Positions 19,201 to 25,753 of a DNA stretch of 64,000 nt are shown one piece after another. A model generated the notes under the pieces. That model ran no database searches, was not told where the DNA came from, and saw only the letters and a list, made by a program, of their open reading frames with translations. Each line of letters opens with the position of its first letter. The first letter of the stretch is position 1. The DNA is from Spirosoma validum (GTDB lineage Bacteria > Bacteroidota > Bacteroidia > Cytophagales > Spirosomataceae), in the NCBI RefSeq assembly GCF_014699035.1, contig NZ_JACXAA010000004.1, forward strand, positions 62,001 through 126,000, in the 5' to 3' direction. Position numbers and translations under genes: made by a program.

Positions 19201-20512
19201 CTTTCGTCTTGCTATTTTCAAGCGTTATTTGATTGAGGTGTTCGGGGGCAATGGCAATTAAGTCCTTTAGTGCCTTGTTACGAGCATCACGACTTAATTT
19301 TTCGTTGTTGATGGTACGCCTAAGAAGTTCGATCTTGGATATCTCCCCATCGGCTGCGCTGGCTGCCTGCGAACGAGCGTCCTTAATAGCTTCTTCCGCT
19401 TTTTGGGCATCGGTCAATTCTCGCTTGTATAAAGCAACGGCGGCAACTAAACCGACTAAGGCAGCGGCTGCAACTGCATACAGGTTCGCGCCGGTCATCA
19501 GGTTGAAAAACGCCTGTGCGTCACCCGCCGACCGAATGCTGAGGGCTAGGTCTTTCCATAATCGTAGGTTGGTTACCGAAAGCGCGGTTGATGCGGTTTG
19601 GGCAACAGAGAGGGCAATAACAGCGGCTCGATACGTGCCGTATACACTCACAATCAGACCTAATGTTTGCAGTACGGGCTCGTAGTTAGCCACTAAGTAG
19701 GTTGCCCCCTTAATACTATCGGCTAAAATTCCCTCATTAGACTGCCCGATGCTGTTAAGCATCTTTACCCATTCATCCTTTAGCTGCGAGGTAAGGCCCG
19801 TTAAGGACTTGGTTTGTTCGGCCATCAGCCCGCCGAAATTGATTTTGCCGGTTCCGTCAACTAAACTATTTAAGGCCGTTTCAACGTCTTTGAAGCTGAT
19901 CTTGCTATCCTCGGCTAATTTCTGTACTTCGGAATCAGCTACCTTAAACTGCGTGGCCAACTGTTGCAACAATGGGATTCCCGAATCCGTAAATTGTTGC
20001 AAATCCTTCGTCATTAGTCGCCCGGATGTTCGGGTGGTACCAAAGAGATAGGTCAACCTTTCCAGTGGCAAACCCATTCCCGACGCAATATCACCTAGCT
20101 TAGTCAGAGTTGGTATAACTTCTTCAGCAGCAAAGCCATAGGCTAACATTTGCTTTTGCGCCTTGGCGACCTCTTCTAATCCATAAGGCGTTTTAGTGGC
20201 AAATTCAACACCTTCCCGTAAAAAACGTTCTGCCTTTGCCTTACTGCCTAATAGGAGAGTAAATGCCGAATCCAGTTGCTGAAATTCGCCCCTTACACGA
20301 ACAACCTGTTGCGCGAAGTCTCCTAATGCATTAAAAGAAAAATAGCCAGTCGCCAGCCTTGCCAATCGGGAAAATTGGTCGTCTAATTTATTCGTCTCTC
20401 TGACAACATTAGTTGTCATCGAGGTAATGCGACTCTCAATGCGATTGACAGCCTGCATTAACTGAGAGTCAGATATTACGGCGTCAAATGCGAGCGGTCC
20501 CGATGTGTTCAT
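16268..20512 (-). CDS. Phage tail tape measure protein
   Basis: The protein has 1414 residues, the right size and position for a siphovirus tape measure. The N-terminal tape-measure domain spans about 50-270 (EFATKTPYGLEEVAKAQKQM, then GMGLPLERLTYLFGTTRTSG). Hydrophobic segments lie near 270-370 and in the Gly-rich stretch AAIGTAILPGIGTAIGAGVG near 1130. Between them is a long charged coiled-coil region rich in Lys, Glu and Gln. The length sets tail length in this family. The chaperone gene normally adjacent upstream is instead at 34.8-35.6 kb, separated by cargo. Confidence 0.93.
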   Translation of the reverse strand: MNTSGPLAFDAVISDSQLMQAVNRIESRITSMTTNVVRETNKLDDQFSRLARLATGYFSFNALGDFAQQVVRVRGEFQQLDSAFTLLLGSKAKAERFLREGVEFATKTPYGLEEVAKAQKQMLAYGFAAEEVIPTLTKLGDIASGMGLPLERLTYLFGTTRTSGRLMTKDLQQFTDSGIPLLQQLATQFKVADSEVQKLAEDSKISFKDVETALNSLVDGTGKINFGGLMAEQTKSLTGLTSQLKDEWVKMLNSIGQSNEGILADSIKGATYLVANYEPVLQTLGLIVSVYGTYRAAVIALSVAQTASTALSVTNLRLWKDLALSIRSAGDAQAFFNLMTGANLYAVAAAALVGLVAAVALYKRELTDAQKAEEAIKDARSQAASAADGEISKIELLRRTINNEKLSRDARNKALKDLIAIAPEHLNQITLENSKTKESIKSINDYIDARKRQIDNDRLVQKFDESYKRQKALERGEGLELGIGDKLSLAGAAAAGEGSFDYEKGKAALLKQRQQKEIAAEKATQVRVQKEMALNDEAAKSKAKGEGDKQKAILKTEQYYDKLIETTRKAQYEKSTSGAENARYQAEIDELERKKRLITGKLTKEEIKAAKEADKIGPYGSIDYWEAISKKAQEIIEKAKPTETGKIAEQSAKKYQADRNVEELRKKYAIESFDQELADKKSKYTVYQQFIEAYGKESADAQFADLKKSGDSYLDYLNSQISKLESKQPFGKLSAEETKNLGTLLDERNAVTGKKTSLDVFREGLEKAQVEAGSLIDYLEILKQKQAELDQKPANTRDDYDKREEVTNRRIAAQDQLKQQLAQYLQDVTGAEQQRLAITKRYADLRAALELQYRGKAKNSTYQTALNNINKGNDAEIKEINERAAQASEAYKKLDQVILESGRAAMQKRLAQLNEYLETEKKVANTRTYQQVLKERNDLKASIKDEDLARVAELIGTLNQLGDSLINLGGAFTALGGYVSGVASNIGLLTKSLKENLTDAQKLDIGLQGVVTILSTIASAYEQRKRSEQEYYRSVIGQQLQYNQLLNEQIGNRTERNENVFVKNYQGRIKDGIDQLKDATKGYQESLMRLNDGQAKVGQGNVVDWKNVGTTAVSGAAIGTAILPGIGTAIGAGVGFIVGLFGGKKKEDEFGALLATYPDLIRDTGNGVKELNQALAESLIQNNRIDESTKLLLQDTIAWTKKMEEAKEKVKAVVGELAGGFGNSLRDGLVNAFKEGTDAALAFKSSVEDLLESLVTNLLFSKVIGPYLDQLEKDITQSLTPGGDQRFDDDFAKLFKEAAPAVQLFNQGLKDLKDQAQSSGFDVLKNPKDKSSSSSLTGSIKGVTEETASILAGNITAIRITQAQIDTRMQQSIVYLAGIERNTARLEETNVKLTSISDRLDRMYQGGILAGTYK

Positions 20513-20713
20513 TTACGCTAGGAGTAGTCAATCACTCAAAGCATAAAAATAGTAAACAAGAGGGAATAAAACTTAATATAAATATCTGATTTCCAGTGCG
20601 TTAGCGCTGATTTTAGAGTAAAAAGTTATTAATAATAATCCGACTTTTCACTCAAGAGAGTAGCTTGCAATAAGTTGATTTGCAATAACTTAAAAGGGGA
20701 GGGGTGCTGCTTC

Positions 20714-20761
20714 GTGAAGCGGTTTGTGAAGCAATCCGCAAAGCAGCTTGTAAAGCAGAAA
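20714..20761. repeat. Four 12-bp direct repeats upstream of the tail module
   Basis: Four consecutive units of exactly 12 bases share a (G/A)AAGC core: GTGAAGCGGTTT, GTGAAGCAATCC, GCAAAGCAGCTT, GTAAAGCAGAAA. They lie about 200 bp upstream of the tape measure start. The surrounding 309-bp gap also has a TTGCAATAA direct pair (near 20667 and 20680) and is otherwise empty. A comparable 12-bp array is at 42117-42200 in the other late-gene control region. Confidence 0.55.
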
Positions 20762-20821
20762 AAATATTACCGTTACGCTACTATAGCAGATAGTTGTCTT
20801 ACTAATAGTTGTAAAAATTCC

Positions 20822-21172
20822 TTAATCCACCTCAACCAATTCAGGTTCAATATATAGTACTCTTTCGCAATCGCAGGATGTTCCCATTGTCGATAGGGTC
20901 ACATATCGCTTTAATTCTTCTTTTGAATTGAATACACGTAGCGTTGCAATTTGCTTCATTTGCTCAACTGTCAAATGATTATACAGATAGCCCATTAACC
21001 CGCTCATTATGAGAAAGCAATTATCGTCCGTGAGTTCGGGCGTACTAACCGACAAGGTAAACAAACCCGTTGCCCCCTGCCCGTAGGTCGGCTCTAAATT
21101 GAAAAATTCAATTTCGGGTCTGTAAGAAGTTAAAACTTCTTTAATCATTCCTACCAATGCTGTCTTATCCAT
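20822..21172 (-). CDS. Hypothetical protein paired with HEPN gene
   Basis: The protein has 116 residues, with no recognised family. It is acidic at both ends, with a CDCERVLYIEPELVEVD C-terminus. Its ATG lies inside the 3' end of the HEPN gene (22-bp overlap), so translation of the two is coupled. It is not a MNT nucleotidyltransferase, the usual HEPN partner. Position suggests an antitoxin or regulatory partner, but the sequence does not show it. Confidence 0.7.
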   Translation of the reverse strand: MDKTALVGMIKEVLTSYRPEIEFFNLEPTYGQGATGLFTLSVSTPELTDDNCFLIMSGLMGYLYNHLTVEQMKQIATLRVFNSKEELKRYVTLSTMGTSCDCERVLYIEPELVEVD

Positions 21173-21570
21173 TGCATTAATATTTGTACCGACTCCAAAA
21201 AACTATCACACTTCTGTTTGCTGCAAGCAATTGGCTCATACCTCTTCACTTCGCTCCATCCGTCTGTCTGGCTGGTAATGTAACTATAAGCGGACTTTAA
21301 TTTGGGGTCAAGCGTTTCGGCTAGCCCCTTGACAAACCCAGCGAATATTACAAGCTTTGAAAGTTTATGAGTGCGAAAATTACTCAGTTCACCATCCATG
21401 CCAGCATAAATTTCGTAATTCAAATGTGTAGATATAGCCGCCTTTAGTGCGCATTCAATGACATAGCCAGCTAGGTAATAAGCTCCGTCATATTTGCCAG
21501 CACTGTGTAAAACCAATGCTTCCTCTAGCCTCCTTTCCGCTATATCCTTGAACTCTAAACCTGTTGGCAT
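21151..21570 (-). CDS. HEPN-domain protein
   Basis: The protein has 139 residues. It shows the HEPN pattern AERRLEEALVLHSAGKYDG followed by AYYLAGYVIECALKAAI, then HKLSKLVIFAG and a WSEVKRYEP segment. HEPN proteins are often RNases in toxin-antitoxin or defence systems. The canonical Rx4-6H catalytic motif is not obvious here, so it may be a non-catalytic or variant member. It sits at the 3' end of block B, between the GIY-YIG terminator and the tail module, as the first gene of a two-gene unit. Confidence 0.8.
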   Translation of the reverse strand: MPTGLEFKDIAERRLEEALVLHSAGKYDGAYYLAGYVIECALKAAISTHLNYEIYAGMDGELSNFRTHKLSKLVIFAGFVKGLAETLDPKLKSAYSYITSQTDGWSEVKRYEPIACSKQKCDSFLESVQILMQWIRQHW

Positions 21571-21752
21571 ACAGACTATATTGCACTAACGCTGCTGTGC
21601 TATCACAAGTATAACAAATTATTTACCATAAATATTTATACCATCTTCCTTTATTACCATCTTTTTTATCTCGTCATTCTGCAATATCATTTTCTTCACC
21701 ATTATCAGTACATACATTAACTGTAATACCAGCTTTACATTCATACCAAAAA

Positions 21753-21784
21753 AAACGACCTCCAATGTCAATTAGAGGTCGTTT
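21753..21784 (-). terminator. Intrinsic terminator after block B GIY-YIG gene
   Basis: AAACGACCTC and GAGGTCGTTT form a perfect 10-bp stem with a 12-base loop, and an A-run lies on the minus-strand downstream side (T-run in the transcript). The rest of 21571-21752 is AT-rich and holds presumptive promoter sequence for the HEPN pair; nothing else was seen. Confidence 0.8.
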
Positions 21785-21792
21785 ATGACTAG

Positions 21793-22746
21793 CTATGCGT
21801 ATTGCCACCTAAAGCCGCCGTACGTACTTTTGGGTGTATAAAATTTTTTATTAACAGCGCACCACTTCGGTTTATTCGCACATGTTCTTCGTATTGCCTC
21901 TTTGGACAACCCAGGTAAACCATGAATAGAGCTAACACAGGGCCATACTTGGATAACTTTGCCGGTATCAATGTCTATCTGACAAACTGGCTTCTTTTGA
22001 GTTTCAATGTGTTTTCCTGCATTAATTGGCACAATAGCTGAAGCACCTTCTTTGGATACATGTTGCCATTCAAAGCCTTTACAAATATTGTTTCTACAAA
22101 ACCATCGTTGTCTTGAAGGTGAATAGTAGCCGCCCTTACAGGCATATCCGATAGCGGATTCGGGTATGCCTAACTGCCTTTTTATCTCACTGCCGGAAGA
22201 CCATACTTTAATTATCTTACCCGTTTTCAAATCAATCTGAGCAACAGGCTTACTTTTAGCGGCAATTTTTGCAAGCAAAGTCTGCTCGGAAACAGGCTTA
22301 CCCTTCCTATCGTCAGATAGTTTTTTCTTAGCTGCCTCTGAATGACTCCTACCTAACCAGGGGTGCCCTATTTCTTCGCGTTGTTTTTTCAAGGCTGCCA
22401 ATCCATTTGCCGTCTCCCAAGGTTCGCGCTTCCTTCCTTTGGTTGGGCTATTTACAAAAATTACAGTGTTATAGCCTTTATCTTTAGTATAGCTTTGATA
22501 GTAATCAAGCCAGTATTGCTCTTTGGCGTCAAGTTGCTCTATGTCATCTACTCGCTCTATGGCCTCAAACGAAAAGTTATCAACCCCGTATTTTTTTAAA
22601 GCCCTAGCAAAGTTAAAATCATCTTTCAAGCGCCGGTGTTGAAGGAATCGCTTATACATATTAATAGCCTGCCCAATATAAACTTTGCCGTTTAGCTTAT
22701 TGGTAAATTTATAAATGCCTGAAAATTTACAATCAACTGGATTCAT
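21793..22746 (-). CDS. GIY-YIG homing-type endonuclease with two NUMOD1-like modules, block B
   Basis: The protein has 317 residues. The GIY-YIG domain is residues 9-95 (SGIYKFTNKLNGKVYIGQA, then KEQYWLDYYQSY). A NUMOD3-like segment follows (HPWLGRSHSEAAKKKLS), then two NUMOD1-like repeats (QIDLKTGKIIKVW and QIDIDTGKVIQVW), against one in the block A paralogue. The second repeat accounts for the extra 80 residues. It overlaps the HNH gene by 4 bp exactly as in block A. Confidence 0.88.
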   Translation of the reverse strand: MNPVDCKFSGIYKFTNKLNGKVYIGQAINMYKRFLQHRRLKDDFNFARALKKYGVDNFSFEAIERVDDIEQLDAKEQYWLDYYQSYTKDKGYNTVIFVNSPTKGRKREPWETANGLAALKKQREEIGHPWLGRSHSEAAKKKLSDDRKGKPVSEQTLLAKIAAKSKPVAQIDLKTGKIIKVWSSGSEIKRQLGIPESAIGYACKGGYYSPSRQRWFCRNNICKGFEWQHVSKEGASAIVPINAGKHIETQKKPVCQIDIDTGKVIQVWPCVSSIHGLPGLSKEAIRRTCANKPKWCAVNKKFYTPKSTYGGFRWQYA

Positions 22747-23093
22747 GCCTTTTTTCTCTTTTTCTTAACAGGTTTACGAAAATTGACGGGGTACGACTCG
22801 GTTTTCTCGTGACACGAATGACAAAGCGTAAGACCGTTATCAGCCGACCATAACGCAACACATTCCCTTGCTTGTTCTACTGAGGTAATATTGTGCAACG
22901 TAACTAGCGTTGACAATTCGACTAAATGATGAGCTTCAATGACCCGCTTTCGACCATTACGCGCTCCACACTGCTGACACGTACAGCGATCGCGTAAATG
23001 AACTGCCTTGACCCACTCCCTATACAGCTCTGAGCGTCGAATTAATCGGATAAGGGCAGTCTTACCACCCTTATCCTTCACCATTGACTGCAT
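22743..23093 (-). CDS. HNH endonuclease, block B
   Basis: The protein has 116 residues. It carries CQQCGARNGRKRVIEAHHL, the same central motif as the block A protein, and LCHSCHEKTESYPVNFRKP at the end. The N-terminal 20 residues differ. DNA divergence from block A is mainly at synonymous positions, so the duplication is old. It starts 2 bp after the stop of the small gene 23096-23257. Confidence 0.85.
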   Translation of the reverse strand: MQSMVKDKGGKTALIRLIRRSELYREWVKAVHLRDRCTCQQCGARNGRKRVIEAHHLVELSTLVTLHNITSVEQARECVALWSADNGLTLCHSCHEKTESYPVNFRKPVKKKRKKA

Positions 23094-23095
23094 TA

Positions 23096-23257
23096 TTAAT
23101 ACTCTGATAAAAGAGCCAATTCGTTTTCGATCTCTATGGCCTTGGCTTCACAGTACGCCTGTCCGCCTGACGAGGTGAGCTTTGTTTTGAGGTCTTGCCA
23201 TTGACCAAGCTGCTGCGTTAATAAATCGCTGATTAAGTTGATTTCTTGGGTTTCCAT
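23096..23257 (-). CDS. Small hypothetical protein, 53 residues
   Basis: A short open frame starts METQEINLISDLLTQQLGQW and ends ELALLSEY, helical and acidic. It ends 2 bp before the HNH ATG, as expected for an operon member. It overlaps the 3' part of 23148-23372 in another frame, so probably only one of the two is translated over the shared stretch. The amphipathic helix pattern favours this one as a real gene. Confidence 0.55.
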   Translation of the reverse strand: METQEINLISDLLTQQLGQWQDLKTKLTSSGGQAYCEAKAIEIENELALLSEY

Positions 23258-23372
23258 ATGTAGGATGATGATTAATATGATGTTGAAGGATGAGTTGATT
23301 AGCTGTTACAGCCAAAAGGAAAAAGGGTAGAGCCGCTAGAAAGTCCGAACGGGGCAGGAAGAGTTTTTTCAT
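23148..23372 (-). CDS. Possible small membrane or exported peptide
   Basis: The 74-residue frame begins at an ATG overlapping the stop of the Rha-type gene, the same arrangement as the YopX start in block A. The N-terminus (FLAALPFFLLAVTANQLIL) is hydrophobic like a signal anchor. The second half is low in character and overlaps the frame at 23096-23257. It may be a short membrane protein or a decayed gene that keeps the ancestral start. Confidence 0.35.
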   Translation of the reverse strand: MKKLFLPRSDFLAALPFFLLAVTANQLILQHHINHHPTYGNPRNQLNQRFINAAAWSMARPQNKAHLVRRTGVL

Positions 23373-23821
23373 TATTCCTCCGAATAGCTTAGTTCAGCCA
23401 TTACCAACCCGTACACTTTGTCCAAATGGCCGTACCGCTCCAAGGCGTCCAACATGCTTTCCGTACCGGCTCGCGTCAACCTATATACGTTGATGCTATA
23501 CACATCAAACAGTCGCTTATAGAGGTACGTATAGGTTTCCTGCGTGGTCGCGTCGTGAAAGCCGCAGTACTCCATTACCCGCGTGTGAATGAGTTGACGT
23601 AACGGGGACGTACCGACGCTCGGGCGTGGCCGGGGCAGGCCAGGTAGGCTTAGTTGTTTGCCCAACCGACCCGGCTTAGCCGGTCTTTTGTTGTGCATGA
23701 TCTGGTCAACGTCTGCCCGAAGCTGAGAGAGCATTTCCTCCTGCGTCAGTAGAATTTGCTGACTTTGGCTAACTAGTTGCATCAAGACCTGCTCCGTAGA
23801 TGGAGGGGCGGGGGCTAACAG
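23372..23821. repeat. Near-identical antirepressor 3' half, inverted copy of 7485-7937
   Basis: This is the block B copy. It matches the block A copy closely over the start of the shared domain and again over its last 90 codons, with a more divergent patch between. Orientation is opposite, so recombination between the two would flip the tail module and HEPN pair lying between them. Confidence 0.75.
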
Positions 23822-24139
23822 CCGTTTACGGGCATCGGCAAACGATTTAACTAGCACTGACTTAAATTCAACGACTCGCTTGGAGTTGCGACTTAGCGTA
23901 CCAATAAACAAAGCCTGATCTTCGGTGAGTTGCGCCACTGATTCGGGCCGACCTTTCCCTGTTTCGATTTTTCGCGTTTCAAACGCGATTAATCCAAAAT
24001 CTCGTTCGATGATTTCCCGATGGGTGCGAATAGTTTCCAGCAGGTTCTTGTGCTGAATATCCAGTCCAGCCGCGAAGTCCAGAGAGGAGACTACCAACGA
24101 ACCTTGCTCATCCGTAGTAATACGAATTAGTTCATTCAT
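23372..24139 (-). CDS. Rha-family phage regulatory protein with AntA-protein-type C-terminus
   Basis: The protein has 255 residues. The N-terminal 105 residues are a Rha (pRha) domain: SLDFAAGLDIQHKNLLETIR, LTEDQALFIGTLSRNS and VVEFKSVLVKSFADAR. The C-terminal 150 residues are almost identical to those of the AntA protein at 7170-7937. A third protein, at 63207-63983, has the same kind of Rha domain but a KilAC-type C-terminus. This is a clear case of domain exchange among antirepressors in one element. The overlap with 24132-24452 makes it part of an operon. Confidence 0.85.
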   Translation of the reverse strand: MNELIRITTDEQGSLVVSSLDFAAGLDIQHKNLLETIRTHREIIERDFGLIAFETRKIETGKGRPESVAQLTEDQALFIGTLSRNSKRVVEFKSVLVKSFADARKRLLAPAPPSTEQVLMQLVSQSQQILLTQEEMLSQLRADVDQIMHNKRPAKPGRLGKQLSLPGLPRPRPSVGTSPLRQLIHTRVMEYCGFHDATTQETYTYLYKRLFDVYSINVYRLTRAGTESMLDALERYGHLDKVYGLVMAELSYSEE

Positions 24140-24452
24140 GACCCACCTCCTTCCCTTCGGCTTCCTGTTCGTAAAAGTTCAACTCCCTCATGCCTACACC
24201 CAAATTGGAAAGGAAGGTGACTAGGCTTAGCATACTTTCCAGAAACTCGCGGTCGTGGCTCCCTTTAGAAAGATTAGCAGATGTTTCGAGCCATTTTAAT
24301 AGTACGTGGTTTACTGACCAAATCGGGTTGAGTGTATTGCCCAGAAATTCCTCGATGTGACCAACGATGTGCATGTGAGCCGCTAATACATTTTTGTCTA
24401 CCGTAACCAGATGGTCCGCGATTACAGGAGTGGGGGTAATGCTAGTTTCCAC
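24132..24452 (-). CDS. Hypothetical protein, block B (PIQAIN-like)
   Basis: The protein has 106 residues. The core PIWSVNHVLLKWLETSANL and LVTFLSNLGVGMREL aligns with the PIQAIN core of its upstream neighbour 24442-24810, so the two are probably tandem duplicates. It overlaps both neighbours by 8-11 bp. The ribosome binding site of the next gene (GAAGGAGGTGGG) is inside its 3' end. Function is unknown. Confidence 0.7.
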   Translation of the reverse strand: METSITPTPVIADHLVTVDKNVLAAHMHIVGHIEEFLGNTLNPIWSVNHVLLKWLETSANLSKGSHDREFLESMLSLVTFLSNLGVGMRELNFYEQEAEGKEVGHE

Positions 24453-24810
24453 GGCTCACCTCCTTTTCTTTGGCAGTGAACTCAACATTGACTTGCAGCT
24501 CATAGAGCTTGGTTAGAAAGCCAATCAATTCCAGGACCGTATATAGCTGATTTTGGCCCGTCTGATTTTGGAGATTAGTAGACGGGGTGATCAGCCAAGC
24601 ATAAAGCAAATCATTAATGGCCTGTATCGGCCCCGATACGTAGCCAATGTTAACGTAGTCGTCAACCAGGGCTAGTAGGGCCGACTGAGCAGCGTCAATA
24701 GTTTCTTGCCGGTTATCCGGCGTATCAGGGGAATTTGGGCCATTTTTGGCCGATTCTGTAGAAGTGGGTGCATAATTGCCCTTACCCACGTAACTTTGTC
24801 CCGTAGACAT
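24442..24810 (-). CDS. Hypothetical protein, block B (PIQAIN family)
   Basis: The protein has 122 residues. GPIQAINDLLYAWLIT and VLELIGFLTKLYEL correspond to the block A protein at 6493-6867, and both end in KEVSRG. The N-terminus is polar and Asn/Ser/Thr-rich. It is the first gene after the block B XRE regulator, about 210 bp downstream. That 24811-25019 gap holds no other gene. Confidence 0.75.
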   Translation of the reverse strand: MSTGQSYVGKGNYAPTSTESAKNGPNSPDTPDNRQETIDAAQSALLALVDDYVNIGYVSGPIQAINDLLYAWLITPSTNLQNQTGQNQLYTVLELIGFLTKLYELQVNVEFTAKEKEVSRGN

Positions 24811-25019
24811 TTTAATGAAGGTTAGATTGTTCTACATGCCCCTTTGCTACTGTCGTCGAAAACTTAGCATTGGGGTTTTCTTTATCTTTTCAGGCTTCTA
24901 CCGTTGGGCGGGGCAACCATATTATGGTACTATGCCACCGTTTTCGTGCCTAATGGATTATGTAAAGATAGTAAAATGTAACATTTGTCCAACATTATAG
25001 GTCAAAAAAATATTGGCAA

Positions 25020-25223
25020 TCAAAAAAATGGCTTAATCTCAAGGCCCAATGCAGTTGCTACCCTCTCAAGTGTTTCAATTGTCAAGTTTTGATCGCCTTT
25101 TTCGTAACCATTGACTGTAGCGTGCGAAACCCCCAGTTTCTCCCCCAGTTCCTTCTGAGTTAGCCCCTTCGCTTTACGAGCCTCCCGAATCTGCTGCCCT
25201 ACCCGTTGTTTAATGTCTGCCAT
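25020..25223 (-). CDS. XRE-family helix-turn-helix regulator, block B
   Basis: The protein has 67 residues: QQIREARKAKGLTQKELGEK, then SHATVNGYEKG, a complete Cro/C1-type HTH. The frame continues upstream to 25313, but a TACATTTG -7 element lies in that extension, so the ATG at 25223 (MADIKQRV) was chosen. It is close to the block A regulator in the first two helices but differs in the recognition helix (SHATVNGYE against SESTFNQYE), so the two probably read different operators. Confidence 0.9.
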   Translation of the reverse strand: MADIKQRVGQQIREARKAKGLTQKELGEKLGVSHATVNGYEKGDQNLTIETLERVATALGLEIKPFF

Positions 25224-25247
25224 TACTATAGTTAAGCCTATTATTAA

Positions 25248-25280
25248 CAAATGTACAATATTGTGGAAGTTGGTATCCAA
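25248..25280 (-). promoter_or_regulatory. Putative promoter of block B regulator
   Basis: The minus strand reads TACATTTG at 25255-25248, a match to TAnnTTTG. A TTG lies at 25280-25278, somewhat farther away than the usual 19 bp. It is 25 bp upstream of the ATG at 25223. Confidence 0.45.
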
Positions 25281-25753
25281 TGTTGTAGAACTTTCTTGGA
25301 TAGACCCTATCATTTTGAAGGAGTCTCCTGCACACTTTGTATAAGTTTCCAGAATTGAGCCAACGGACCAAAGCGTTCAATTCCCCTATTATGAAGCAGA
25401 AGGGAACAACATGAGATGCTAACATACCTTATAAGGATTCCACCTGTACATTTAGAAAATCCTCCCAAGATCGACCTGTATATTCTGTATTAGTCATTAA
25501 GCTTCAAGTCAAAATCAGTCTTGCGAAACACTACCGCTTAATCACTTCAACAGCCATTTTTAGGATAATTCATATACCAAGTGTTACTTTATTAGCAATA
25601 GGCTCAATAAATGGGCAATAACATTACACAATATATGAAAACAGTTGTCTGTATATTACCAAAGGCTTAAAATGCTCATTCGTATTTACAAGCATAGAAT
25701 AGGTTTTATACCAAACTACGCTTTTTAAAATCCACACAACAAAAATAAAAGAT
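25281..25753. other. AT-rich intergenic region
   Basis: There is no convincing gene on either strand between the block B regulator and the membrane-GNAT gene. Base composition drops sharply here and stays AT-rich through about 29.4 kb, marking the edge of a segment with a different origin. No strong hairpin or repeat was seen. Confidence 0.6.

Noticed and set aside
20675-20857. Plus-strand 60-residue frame over the 12-bp repeats
   Set aside because: The peptide is just the repeat translated (VKQ-type units) and runs into the antisense gene; no start context.
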